From Diphasiastrum complanatum (Eukaryota > Streptophyta > Lycopodiopsida > Lycopodiales > Lycopodiaceae), in contig CM055093.1 in the NCBI GenBank assembly GCA_029204225.1, positions 19,706,041-19,770,040 on the forward strand: a stretch of 64,000 nt of DNA, written 5' to 3'. Position numbers and translations under genes: made by a program. This document shows, one piece after another, positions 43,560 through 54,648 of this stretch (positions within the stretch are counted from its first letter, which is position 1; every line of letters begins with the position of its first letter). Below the pieces are notes generated by a model. That model was not told the origin of the DNA. It was given only the letters and a program-made list of their open reading frames with translations, and made no database searches.

Positions 43560-44923
43560 CGAATAAAAATGTTTCAAGTTCGTGTTTGTTTCTTTCTCAT
43601 CCTTTGTCAAGTAAACTACGAGCTTTGTTAGTAGAATCAAGATTTGTCTGATCAGTTGTTCTACAAGAAGATCTTGATTGAGAGTAGGGACATAGAGAAC
43701 TTTCTCTAGTTTCTTGTCACCTTGATACGTGTCTAACCATAGTACACCAGTTCCATCAACTATATGCTTAGAATCGTCTCCAAGTATAATGAATCTCAAA
43801 TAATTCGTCATATTGTACTCAGACAAAATTTGTTTCAAGAAAACAAAATGTGAGGTGGCTCCCAAATCAAGTACTACTCGAATTTTTGAGTTTGAAGAAC
43901 AACATAGATCAGTACAAACATATGTTGCTAAGTTTCTTGTCGTCCTCTCTTCTACTGCTTGATAATAATCTACTGCTGCATGACCCCGTTTATGATAATG
44001 AATGCAATCAATCTTTGGATTTAACCAACACTTGTCTCTTGTATGACCTGATTTTTGCATCTGTTGCAAATCTTCCTATCACCTGAAATTCAATTTTTCT
44101 GTTGTTTTCTTGATTGTTGATCATTTGTTTTGGATTTGTTTGAACGATTTCCATTCTTCTTAGACGACTCCCTCTTAAACTAAGACTTCTTTGAAGAATT
44201 ATTTTTTTCTAAGTAAATAGAGCATTTTTGAAATCGCCATTATCGTCATTGCGTTCACAAGCTTCTACTTCCTCTTTGACTCCATCTATTGTCTTTTGAA
44301 GTGTCATTGTCAAATCTTTTGCCAGTAAAGTTTGAGTTGTGTGGAATGACCTAGATAGGGATCGAAGAAAATAGCTAAGCTGTTTTTCCTTTGAGATTGC
44401 ATTTTCCATGCCAGATTTTGCAAAGAAATACACAGATCCGTTATCTTTCATATGAATGTAGTCAGGTCTTTGCCGTCCCATTGTAGATAAGTTAATTAGT
44501 CTTCCAAGAACATGATTTGATTACGAGATCAAGTCTCATTTTTGGTTTGTAATTTTCCCACAATTCTTTCACGTTCAAAATTGATGTAACATCTAGCATT
44601 ATGTTGTCATGCACTGAAGATGCAATAATTGCTATAGCTTTGTCAATTCTCAAACTCCATTCCCAAAGTTCTTTTCCAGGAGTGATTGGCTTCTCTTCTA
44701 TTGGTTCTACCCATTCCTCCTTCACCCTTCAGTAGGAATGAAGTCTTTAACTTCTAAATTAAATAATTCAAACCTTCTGAATCCAAGATCATACTGATGT
44801 TAGACTGAATGTTGCTACTTGATGACATCTTCTAATCTTTTGAATGAGCTCTAGATACGGCTGCTAATGGATGTGTGAAGGATGCTGAGAGGGATGCGAG
44901 GATACCACTGTAAGGGTGTGCTC
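43560..44923 (-). pseudogene. Copia gag, knuckles and protease (element H)
   Basis: Minus: gag pieces 44492-44725 (PGKELWEWSLRIDKAIAI) and 44209-44481 (KQLSYFLRSLSRSFHTTQ, TLLAKDLTMTL), then zinc knuckle remnants (HTRDKCWLNPKIDCIHYH, second Cys replaced by Tyr), protease VVLDLGATSHF (DSGA changed to DLGA) and LYVPTLNQDLL. PBS-like CTATCAGAGCACA is at 44917-44928 beside the LTR. Multiple frameshifts. Confidence 0.8.
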
Positions 44924-45515
44924 TGATAGAAAATTACAAATTCTTCCTTAGAGAACATGAAAGTTTGAATAAATCAAACTAATATCAGTGTCTTCAATTG
45001 GGTCCATGTACTAATAGAACAATTTTTACCTTGATTGAATTACAGCATGCGGAATTTAGAGATATATTGCGTGAATATTATAGATAATTTTAGACATTCA
45101 GATTAACTGATAAAATCATCTGTTGAGAAAACTTTGATCAAAATGAATTTTTATAATTCTGAATCTGATTCATCAATATACATCTCTTGTTGCCTTGTTT
45201 CTCTGTTGTGTTTACAACGAGTCTTTGTTGTGTTTACAAGGAGTAATGCACATGTATTTATATTGTTATAGGATAGGTCTTTTGTCCTTTTACTTCTATA
45301 ATAGTAGATCTAACCGTTACAACGGTTGATATTCAACAAACGTTCTGTATTCAGATTTGAAACGTTTTGTTTCTAGACTCGAATGATTTTTGTTCGCAAA
45401 TTGTTTGCGACAGTTTCGTGACAATCCACAGTTTTACGACAGGCGACAGTTTCACGAATGTTTTGAGTTTGAGTTTGAACAAGAATCAAAAAATATTTCG
45501 CGAATCTTCAACAAG
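44924..45515 (-). mobile_element. LTR family E, copy 2 (5' LTR of element H)
   Basis: It begins at the PBS side TGATAGAAAATTAC and matches copy 1 and copy 3. AACGAGT followed by TTTGTTGTGTTTACAA is partly duplicated near 45210-45240. The outer end merges at about 45515 into plus-strand copia RT, so the exact boundary is unclear. Confidence 0.7.
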
Positions 45516-46495
45516 ACTATTCAGTTGTTGAATGAGACAAAGTCTATACTGTCACAAGAATTTGAAATGACTGATTTAGGGCTAGTTCATCACCTACTTG
45601 GTATGGAATTACTAGAGATCGCGCAAGCAAAAGGATTACTATAAGCCAAGAAGCATACCTGAATAATGTACTTCGTAGATATGGCATGGAGGACTATAAG
45701 CTGATAGACACACCAATGGATCCAGGATCCAAGCTATCAAAACACATGTGTTCTGGAACTAATGCAGAACAGAAGGAGATGAGCAGATATCCTTATCAGT
45801 CCATAATCAGATCGATAATGTATATATGATCTGCACACGTCCTGATCTAGCTTATGCGGTGAGCACATTGTCACAATATATGTCCAATCCAGGACTACAA
45901 CATTGGAAGGCTCTACAACAATTAATGAGGTACATTCAAACGACCATGCACTATGTTTGGTGCTACAATGAAAATATAGATGCTGCACTTACACTAGTTA
46001 CCTATACAAATTCTAATTGGGCAGGAGATGGTCATACCAGAGAATCCACATCTGGGTATGGTATATTTGTTTCCTTGCAGGGGGACCCATTTCTTGGAAC
46101 AGTAGAAAGTAGAAATGCATTTCGTTTTCCTCCACGGAATTCGAATACATTGCAGCCACATTAGTAGTAAAGGAGATCATATAGCTTGGAAGATTGCTTC
46201 AGAATTTGCAATTCTTGCAAATCGGCCCTACTATACTTCAGTGCGACAATAAGAGGTGTATAACTCTATCTCTGAACCCATGAACTCATGCTAGAACCAT
46301 GCACATAGAGGTTCAATTTCATTTTCTTAGAGAGAAGATTCAAAACAACGATGTTGTACTAAGCTACTATCATACAGACAGTATGTTGGCTGATATTTTG
46401 ACATAACCATTGTCTACAGAAAAATATTCTACTATGGTAGGATTGTTAAGTGTCAATTTAAATTCAAATTCATAATAGTAAGCTTAAGAGGGAGT
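45516..46495 (+). pseudogene. Copia RT end and RNase H
   Basis: Plus: EFEMTDLGLVHHLLGMEL, then frameshifted DTPMDPGSKLS, CTRPDLAYAVSTLSQYMSN, RYIQTTMHYVWCYNEN, SNWAGDGHTRESTSGY and, after further breaks near 46164, MLADIL and a polypurine tract CTTAAGAGGGAG (46482-46493). RT before the EMTDLG block is missing. The frame breaks at least four times. Confidence 0.8.
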
Positions 46496-46920
46496 GTTGG
46501 AGTTTAACCTTTTACTCATCCTAACTGCCCTCCTCTTCACTCAAGAAAAATCCCTCTCTTAAGCATCTACAGAAATGGTCTACCTTTTTGACAGTCTGCA
46601 TAAATACACGAAAAACTTCAGCAATCAAGACACCGCAAGGAACCGCCATGAACTGTAAGTGTCTAGCCTATGGTCACTTACGAAAGAGACCAAAGTAAAC
46701 CGCAAAGTCTTGCTTACCGTCACATGCGAAGACTCGCCTCCAAGAACCATAAGTGTTAGCCTACGGTCACTTATGAAAGAGACCGAAGTAAACCGCAGAG
46801 TCTCGTCTATGGCTACATACAAAATGAACGAACTGCAAGACACCGCAAAGTCTTGCTTACGGTCAACGAAGCGAAGACTATAGCTGTTATGTCCATGGCC
46901 AGTAAGTAGGATTCAGTATA
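46496..46920 (+). mobile_element. Copia 3' LTR with internal tandem repeat
   Basis: It starts TGTTGGAGTTTAACC straight after the polypurine tract. A 94-bp unit is repeated at 46657 and 46751 (shared GGTCACTTA and GAAAGAGACC), with a partial third near 46842. The right end is not defined by sequence; 46920 is approximate. Confidence 0.6.
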
Positions 46921-47510
46921 CTCCTAGTCTTGGATACACGGTACTCTAGTAAATCAGGTTGTTAGTTATGTCACGTCATACTAGATGTGACTCAAAATTA
47001 ACTAATATCTTTCTGAGGCCCAGAACACACTAAATGGAGTTTAGACAAGGTATGAGACAATGTATGCATGTGTAGAGTTATCAATAACAATTCTATGAAT
47101 AGTTGGTCCATGCTTAGGACTCTATTCTAGGTGAATCTATATATAGGGAACTTAGGGCTATGCATGACTATGTGCCCACGTTGCTTTTGGCTTTATATAT
47201 CGAGGCCAAACTCGCCCTACTCCTCATTGTTGTCATTGATTCATTGCCAGGGTTTCACTCTACCTTCATGCTTCTTATTCCTTGGCTTGGGGGTGAGGCT
47301 TCTAGAGTTGATTGATTGCTTCTAGTTGGTTGGGTGGTTTCTCATAGTGTGTTTTCCATTGTGTTTTGTCTTGTAAGCAGGATCTTAGCAACATGCAAAT
47401 TGAAACTGGGATAGTACACCCACTTGCACCCTTGCTATCCACCTTGGAGGGGAATTCCATTGATCCAATCCAAAATTTTGACGAAAGGTAGCCCTTTTCC
47501 ATGTTCTCCA
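46921..47510. other. Unassigned, LTR-like DNA
   Basis: Contains TATATATAG near 47140 and a second TATA-like site near 47195, but no PBS, polypurine tract or coding block I can identify. It may continue the LTR at 46496 or be part of another one. Confidence 0.3.
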
Positions 47511-47790
47511 ATCTTCATAAGCCTTCCAAGCAAGACCTATCTAGCACCCCCTTGCTAATTATAAACAAATCACAAGCATACCACAACACTCCATAGCATA
47601 CTGAAGATCCAAACCCTACTTATGTCCCATACCATAAGCAAGATCCAAACCTCAAGCATACTACCACAAGAAAGCAGTCTACACACTAGTAGCAACACTA
47701 GAGCATAAGCCAAGCAAACAAGAGAGATCTCTCCCCCACAATGGGCGCCCTACTACCCTCATATAGATGGCCCATGGACCCCCTCTACAG
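47511..47790 (-). repeat. Repeat homologous to 37140-37394
   Basis: Shares long stretches with the LTR-like region left of the family B copy 1 RNase H, including CATACCATAAGCAAGAT and ACACTAGTAGC. Presumed LTR fragment, minus orientation by comparison. Confidence 0.6.
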
Positions 47791-47819
47791 AAGTAAAAGG
47801 GCAAAAGACCTATCCGATA

Positions 47820-48181
47820 ACAATATAAATACATATGCATTACTCGTAAACAAAACAAAGACTCATTGTAAACACAATAGAGAAACAAGACAACAAGAGA
47901 TGTATACTGATGAATCAGATTCAAAATTATAAAAATTCGTTTTTGATCAAAGTTTTCTTGACAGATGATTTTATCAGCTAATTAGAATGTCTAAAATTAT
48001 CTATAATACTCACGCAATATATCTCTAAATTCCGCATGTTGTAATTCAATTAAGGTAAAAACTGCTCTATTAGTACATAGACCAGAATTAGACCTGATTG
48101 AAGACACTGATATTAGTTTGATTTATTCAAACTTTCATCGTGTTCTCTGAAGAAGAGTTTGTAATATTTTTTCTACAACAA
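47820..48181 (+). mobile_element. LTR family E, copy 3, opposite orientation
   Basis: It is the reverse complement of the PBS-side part of copies 1 and 2 (for example CACTGATATTAGTTTGATT). It ends TTCTACAACA at 48181. Truncated at its left. No PBS follows; a different copia begins instead. Confidence 0.7.
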
Positions 48182-48895
48182 GAAGTGATTGATTCATTCA
48201 TACCACGCCCTAGGAGCTTGCTTGAGGCATAACGTGCCTTCTACAACATACATACCAAATGCTCTTGGCCTTGAAGGACGTAACCTTCTGGTTGACCTTC
48301 TAATTGATAAATGAAATTTTTTTCTTGTATGTATCTATGAAGGAATGTTGTCTAGACGTCCATCTAATGAATGTCCAGATCCTCTATAGCAGCTATAGCC
48401 AGTAAGGTTCGAATAGATTGATGCTTTACCACTGGACTGAAGGTGTCAATGTAATCTATTTCATAAACTTGTTCATAATCTTTAACCACCAATCGAGCTT
48501 TCCATTTGGATATAGTTCCATCTGGCTTGAGCTTTTATTTGAAGATCCACTTGGTGTCAATGAGTTTCATACATGCAGGAGGATCAACAAGACTACAGGT
48601 CTTGTTCTTCATCAGTGAGTCATACTCAAAGTCCATATCAGCTTTCCATTTGTCTGCATCTATCATGAGTTGTTGTCGACTATTCTACGGTTGTTGTGAT
48701 CGTGTTGAATCTGGCTGCTTCACCTTTGTCTTCTTGTCCTTAAAGTTCTTCTTCTTGGAACATTGCTTATTGGAGTACATGGTCATTGTCTTGGTACTCC
48801 TCGTAGATAAGCTCTTTTTCCGTACTTCTTCTTGTAATAGGCTTGCTATCAGCTTCTGGAGAGACAACGTAGGAGTATTGCTCAACACCAGATTG
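48182..48895 (-). pseudogene. Copia gag end fused to RT start
   Basis: Minus: a gag end (TLSLQKLIASLLQEEVRKK, 48685-48888) continues almost directly into the pre-RT linker (WKADMDFEYDSLMKN) and RT (KWKARLVVKDY, FSPVVKHQSIRTLLAIAA, PEGYVLQGQEH). Protease and integrase are missing, so one deletion joined gag to pol. Several stops. RT is cut before its active site at 48182. Confidence 0.75.
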
Positions 48896-49055
48896 TCTTA
48901 GGAGGATGGAAGACTAGCTAGAAGAGACATCGTAGAGTCCTCTTCTGAGGAGCATGACTTTTGGCGAGCTTTTGTAAGCAAGTTTTTCTATGTTCAGAGC
49001 AAGCTTGTCTAGAACCTATTTTTGTTCATTCTCTCTCTTATCTCATTCATGTTTA
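48896..49055. other. Junction DNA
   Basis: AT-rich sequence between the copia gag fragment and the recognisable part of the family B LTR. Its right part may be the outer end of that LTR. No other feature. Confidence 0.3.
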
Positions 49056-49398
49056 TATATGGTCCTCTTTGGGTTCTACTATCCATTGGTGCACTCTACT
49101 TGTGATATCTTGCAATTTTGTGTGTAAAATGCTTATTAAATGCTATTTTCAGATCCACACATGTGAGATACAATAGCTTAATGTTTAGCATTTTCAGGTC
49201 CACGCATGTGAAATACAATAGCTTAATGTTTTTGTATGGACAACAATTTCATAATATCTTATGTTTGATGTTTGATTAGGTTCTTAGTGAGTTTCCATCT
49301 CTTTCTTTGAGTAGATGTTGAAATTTCAACATTGGCATGATTGGTAGAATTGATTAGGTTATGGATTTGGATCTTGATTGATCCCAAATTCTTCACAG
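49056..49398 (+). mobile_element. Copia LTR fragment (family B 5'-type), plus orientation
   Basis: Reverse complement of the LTR at 40806 (shared TTGGGTTCTACTATCCATTG and GTGCACT). It ends AAATTCTTCACA. A 45-bp unit is duplicated in tandem at 49146 and 49191. No PBS follows, so it is probably a truncated or solo LTR. Confidence 0.7.
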
Positions 49399-49856
49399 TT
49401 TGTGGCCACAGTAGTTGTGGAGCATTTTCCACTCATTTATGCATTTGCAGTTGCTAATGGTTTCAAATTGCACAGATGCTTGATTGTGGTTGTTAAAAAT
49501 GGCTATTTACAAAAGGAGCCTTTCAAAAAGTGAGAATTCTTTTCTTTAAAATCTTTTTTGACATCTAGTGAAGTTTAGGATGATGCTCTATAATGAAAGC
49601 ACTTGCATATTCATTGTTTGAATCAATCTGCACAATAGAAGTGGATTCAGTCAGCCTAGACTTCAAAGTATGTCTTTAAGTCTGCCTTTTTGTTGAGGAA
49701 GGTTAATACTCAAGCCTTCAAATTACAATTGGGCGAATAAGTTCTTGTAAATATATCAAACATATAATGTAGTTTTCTAGGAAATGAAAAAGGGAATATG
49801 GTTTATTATGAGATAGTAGTACTCTAAGAGCTATTCTTTAAGACCCACGAATGAAT
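49399..49856. other. Degenerate DNA, possible copia RT trace
   Basis: The start reads, on plus, words reminiscent of VVKH and AFAVANGFKLH from copia RT, but too decayed to be sure. The rest is AT-rich with no frame or repeat I recognise. Confidence 0.3.
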
Positions 49857-51483
49857 TTATCTATTCTCAACTAACCAATGTAAAAATTCATACAGATCCA
49901 TTGGAGTATCTATTGGTCTGCAATCAGACATATGTAATTTTTCTAAAATGCTTTTTGGATATGTCTGCTGGCTAAGATAGATCTTCTTCTGAAGTCTATT
50001 TCTAGTAATGTGAATTCCTAGCAAAGAATGGATAGCTCCTAAATCAGTCATGTCAAATTCACTTGATAGATCACTCTTAGTAGTGTGTAGAAGAGAAGTG
50101 TTTTTAGCAAAATAAATGCATCATCTACGTAAAGAGCTATGTGAACTGAATTGGTGCCTATATGCTTCGAATAAACATTACAGTCAGCTAAATTATTTGC
50201 AAATCCCAATTGAATGAGATAAGAGTTGATTCTATCAAACGATGCTCTTGCAGCCTGTTTCAGATTGTAGTGCTTTGTGCAGTTTGCACACTTTGTGCTC
50301 TTGGCCTTTGAGGTGTATACCTCTCAGGAACTGTCTGAGTCCATGAGGATCTGTGGACATTTGGCTAACCAGGATGTGATGATGCTTCCTCTTGAATTTC
50401 TCCAGATCTGTTTGAGCTGGCTTGGTCTGGTTTGATGACAGGTACTGTTGACTGCTCAACTTCTGTAGCTCTAGCTACAGGTTCTATAGAAGAAACATTA
50501 TCATTGGAAGACTCCATGCTACGTAAAATAGGATGAAATGACATAGCATCGTTTATCGATGGCTGTTTAAAATCATAGTATGTATGTTCTTGAAAGATTA
50601 CATCCATAGAGACAAATACTACATTGGTGGATGGATCATAAACTTTATAAGCTTTATATTCATCAGGATAGCCAATGAAAATACATTTATTTGTCCTATG
50701 ATCCAGCTTCTTCCTAAGTTTTTTAGGAATGTGAACAAAACATACACAACCAAAAATTTTTGAATGGTTGACACTGGGCTTGTGTCCATGCCAAATTTCA
50801 TAAGGAGTTTTGTTGTTGATGGCCTTGGTGTTGGATCTGCTCTGTAAGCAACAGGCTATGGTAGTAGCTTCTGTCCAGAACTTTGCAGGTAGATGTGATT
50901 GATGTAGCATGGATCTGGTTGAGTTGAGCAGAGTTCGGTTCTTCTTTTCTGCAATCCCGTTCTGTTGAGGTGAATAGGAAGTGGTGAACTATCTTCTAGT
51001 ACCATGTTCAATCACATAGTCGGACATCGCATTAGAGAGGTATTCGTCGCTGCCATCAGTTCAGAGTGCTTTCACTTTGTAGATGTTTGTGTCTTAGCCA
51101 TGACCTTGAATCTCTTGAAGCATTCAAAGGCTTGAAATTTGTGCTTAATGAACATGACTGTAGACCAACTAGAAAGTGATAAACTAGATTGCATCTCCTA
51201 AGGACGGAGTTGGCATTGGACCACAAAGATCACTATGTACAAGATCCAATACATGCCTTGTTTTATTGGAATGTGACTTGAGAGACTTGCTTCTAGAGTG
51301 TTTTCCATAGATGCATGATTCACAAAAGAAAGATTTCCTATCCAGTGAAAAAGGGAAATACAATCCATCAACTAAATTATAACAACGGATATAAAAATGT
51401 GATCTTGTATTCATGTGTCCAAATGTAATGCCAGACAAAGCAACGCAACTGAAACAGAGGAGCATCGATCTATGGAGCTGCAA
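49857..51483 (-). pseudogene. Copia GAG_pre-integrase, integrase and RT with internal deletion (element F2)
   Basis: Same family as 21896-25490. Minus, right to left: RSHFYIRCYNLVDGLYFP, CESCIYGKHSRSK, LVHSDLCGPMP (catalytic Asp kept), a broken integrase core, LHQSHLPAKFWTEAT, KIFGCVCFVHIPKKLRKK, a Ser-rich linker, then a jump at about 50312 into RT (KGQEHKVCKLHKA), YVDD near 50120 and EMTDLG-type MTDLGAIHSLLG to 49857. The RT N-half is deleted. Here integrase runs straight through the point where copy F1 is inverted. Confidence 0.85.
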
Positions 51484-52069
51484 GAGCCTCTTTGTTCAAA
51501 ATTGAAACCAGAGATTTAGACCAGATTCAGAATATCCCTCCAAAAGCATGATTCATTGAATCCTACATTGGCATCTAGAAAGCAAGATCCAAACACCATA
51601 TCTATCCGGTTGAGTTTCTCTCTCCTATGTCTCACTTGGGATTCGGTCGAGATCAAATTGATGATCCATAGGGGAGAACATGCACATGACGTGCAACCAA
51701 GAACTTCAAAGAAGACGATCAAAAAAGCAAAAAAATTATGCAGTCAATGTAGATAGAAAGGTAGGTCCGAAAAAGGTTCAAATGAGTATAGCCAAGGACC
51801 TAATAATGTCCATGATGTTTAAATCCAATAGAAAGTCGGAGGAAACTGTTGGAGATGTGGAGATCACAAATTTCTTGGATGAATTGGTCCCATTAGTGGA
51901 AAATCAAAGGAGCGCAACTTCACTTGTGCTGTTTTTTTTGGGGGTGGTCAACAAGAACAACACGTTGTGTTTGTTGTAGTTATTGTGATTTCTCAATATC
52001 TAATAGTTGAGTTTGCATGACAGGCTTCACATATGCAACAGAACTAGGTGTGAACACTTCAACCCATAC
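51484..52069. other. Unassigned, with a 99-codon plus frame
   Basis: A plus frame 51680-51979 is Lys/Arg-rich at its start (RRRSKKQK) and then reads MSIAKDLIMSMMFKSNRKS and VEITNFLDELVPLVE; I do not recognise it. It could be a gypsy gag/linker fragment. Its end merges into copia RT at 52070. Confidence 0.3.
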
Positions 52070-52625
52070 CAGACAAGAGGAAGACTGTAAAATGCAAATG
52101 GGTTTACAAGTACAAGTATGGACCTGATGGAAATATATCAAAATACAAGGCCAGACTGGTGGAAAAAGGTTTCTCTCAAAAGTATGGTGTTGACTACACT
52201 GAAACCTTCTCTCTAGCCATGAAGCACGCATCCATACACTTGCTATTTTCATATGCAGCAACATACAGTCTCAAGATCCACATAGTAGATGAGAAGACCA
52301 CTTTCCTACATGGCGAATTGAATGAAGAGGTCTACATGGACCAACCACTAGGATTTATCTGCAAATCCTTTGCCAACTATGCCTGTCGAATGCACAAGAG
52401 CATACACCAACTAAAGCATTCTATGTGGCAATGGTATAAGAAGAAGGATCACGCTCTCAGATCCTTGGGTTTCCAACCATTGATGGCCGATACAACATCT
52501 ATGTAAAGGTCACAGATGGAGAAATCATAATCATTGGTGTCTATGTACATGACACATTGATTCTGTTCAAAAGCGACAACCTAATTGCACAGGTGAAGAG
52601 TGATATCTCGAGACACTTTGAAATA
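52070..52625 (+). pseudogene. Copia RT fragment (element C family)
   Basis: Plus: CKWVYKYKYGPDGN, EKGFSQKYGVDYTETFS, IHIVDEKTTFLHGELNEEVY, RMHKSIHQLKHS and WQWYKKKDHALRSLGF, closely following 32195-32694. A frameshift near 52500 precedes GVYVHDTLILF, where the active-site YVDD is changed to YVHD. Truncated at both ends. Confidence 0.85.
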
Positions 52626-53177
52626 TCAGCTCACTTATAGTGAAAAAGATGAACACAGGGAAGAGAGTGAACACGTACGTGTTTTATAACAATAATATAC
52701 GAAGAATACAAATTTTAAATCTTTTAAAGAAACTTACACACGGAGGATGACCCTTGCTCTTCAGTTTATTGACTAATGCCTTGTATGATTCCCTAAAGGC
52801 AACACGTCCATAGTCTGCCAACTATCCAATCAATTTAAGTTGGAATTGGTTTATGGCTAGGTTGGAGTAGCTAGTCATAATGCATGTTAAAAAAGAAAAT
52901 GATATGAAATCAAAGACAAACTATAAGAGTAGTTTAGATTCACTTATTATGCTTGCTTGCAAGCCCACCTTTCAACTCGAGCCCAACTTAGGGTTGCCTA
53001 TTCCATGCATCCTAGCGGTTGCGACATCTCTTTGAATCTTGTATTTATCTGGTGTTTTGGCTTCATTTTTTACAGTATTCAAATCTGCCCTTGAACACCA
53101 GTGGGGTTTCGATAACCCATCCCTATAATATCATCGTGATGTATCACGACGATGTCTTATCCACAAGCTCATATGCT
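52626..53177. other. Unassigned DNA
   Basis: No frame above 80 codons and no repeat elsewhere in the window was seen. ATCATCGTGATG with TATCACGACGATG near 53129-53153 forms an imperfect dyad. Right end is sharp at 53177/53178, where homology to 35726 begins. Confidence 0.3.
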
Positions 53178-53668
53178 ACCTTCATGCATTTAGTGATTCA
53201 GATTTTGCAGGGGACAAGAGGGATAGGAAATCAACAAGTGCCTATTCAACTTTCATAGGAGAAGGTGTGGTTTCATGGCTTTCAAAAAAGCAAGAAACTA
53301 TATCTCTATCTTCAACCGAGGCCGAGTACAAAGCTTTGACAACCACAACAAAAGAGGTACTTTGGATCAAGAGATTATTGGTGGAACTAAAGATCATGGA
53401 TTCAGAGGAGGCACCAATCATCTACAATGACAATATATCAGCCCAACACCTTGCATCTAACCCAATCTTCCATGCAAGATCTAAGCACATTGAGATATGC
53501 CATCACTTTGTGAGAGAAATGGTGCAAGCCAAGGAGATTGCTTTGGAGCATGTTCCAAGCAATGAATGTGTAGCTGATCTACTTACTAAACCACTTCAAA
53601 ATACACCTTTTATGAAGTTCAGATCATCACTTGGAGTGATTAGTAAAGCAATGATTGAACCAAGCTAG
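53178..53668 (+). pseudogene. Copia RNase H (family B, copy 4)
   Basis: Plus frame with SDFAGDKRDRKST, VVSWLSKKQETIS, SLSSTEAEYKAL, NISAQHLASNPIFHARSK and LLTKPLQ, ending at TAG 53668. It is nearly identical to 35726-36216, with a few substitutions and no indel. The RT that should precede it is absent. Confidence 0.9.
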
Positions 53669-53682
53669 ATAGTGAGGAGGAG

Positions 53683-54364
53683 TGTTAAAAATTCACAATT
53701 CTAGCTTGACTAGTTTTGGTCATATGACTTGTAAATAGTTAGATGGTCATGATGTGGCTTGTCACACGTGCCAAATAGCATAGGATTCCATTCATAAGGA
53801 TGTTCTCAAGTAGACCTAAGTGTTAGAACCTTTGGAATGAGTCCAAATTATGCTTAGATACAAGGGAGAAAAAATAGGAGCTATTTTTGGTAATTTTTGC
53901 ATTGTTGAGGGATCTCCAAGATTCCAACCCTAACTTGGTAGGGATGAAAGATCCACCAAAATTAGCATTAGGGATAGGTTTAGGGCTACTCATACCTGCC
54001 CAAAACCGTGATGGATCATGTATATATAGGTGATGATATCTCACCAAAATCAGTCAAGCAATTTCATGTTTTTTCTCTCATAATGGTGCAATTGCTCTCT
54101 ATGTTCATAATTGTTTGAGTACTTGTGATTACTAATGACTATAGGATTGAATGTAGGTCTGGTGTACAGTACTCAGACTGTGGGAGGCCGTACTTTCACA
54201 CGTGTGAAGCCTTCTTCAAGGATTTGGGCCATTTAGTGAGGTTCAAGCATAGATTTTTGATGGATTTTGATGGTTCAACTTGTGCTAATCTTATGAAATA
54301 ATAATCTATTGTTTCCCTCATCATTTCAAGTGTTTTAGGATCCTTATTTGCTGTAATTTTTACA
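53683..54364 (+). mobile_element. Copia 3' LTR (family B, copy 4)
   Basis: It starts TGTTAAAAATTC and ends ATTTTTACA. 682 bp, differing from 36231-36912 at about four sites by eye. The bases immediately after belong to another copia's LTR, so this LTR marks an insertion into that LTR. A TATATATA box is kept. Confidence 0.9.
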
Positions 54365-54648
54365 GTGATGATGCAAAGTTGCGTCACTCTTACGAATGAC
54401 CTTAGGATAAGATTTACAGGGTGTCTTAGCTTTTAGGGCACTTTTGGCATTCAGTAAGGTAGTGTCCCCTTTCGCCTGTCACCATAACCTGTATAAGAAC
54501 ACAGTGTCGTGATTCATTTGCCTTTTTCTTCGTTTGTGTGAATTTGCACGTAAATATGCAGACTATGTGACAACGTTAGTAAATATGCAGCATGAATGGA
54601 GGCAGATTAAAATTGGGATTTACGAGAGTAGAAGGAGTAAATCCAACA
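54365..54648 (-). mobile_element. Truncated copia 3' LTR (element D)
   Basis: Homologous to 62526-62810, the outer end of element D's 5' LTR, with some 20 differences by eye. It ends AAATCCAACA beside the polypurine tract AAAGGAGGG (minus, 54649-54657). The remaining part of this LTR was lost at the junction with the family B LTR at 54364. Confidence 0.85.

Noticed and set aside
48418-48901. Plus-strand frames with hydrophobic stretches
   Set aside because: They are antisense to the copia RT and gag read on minus.
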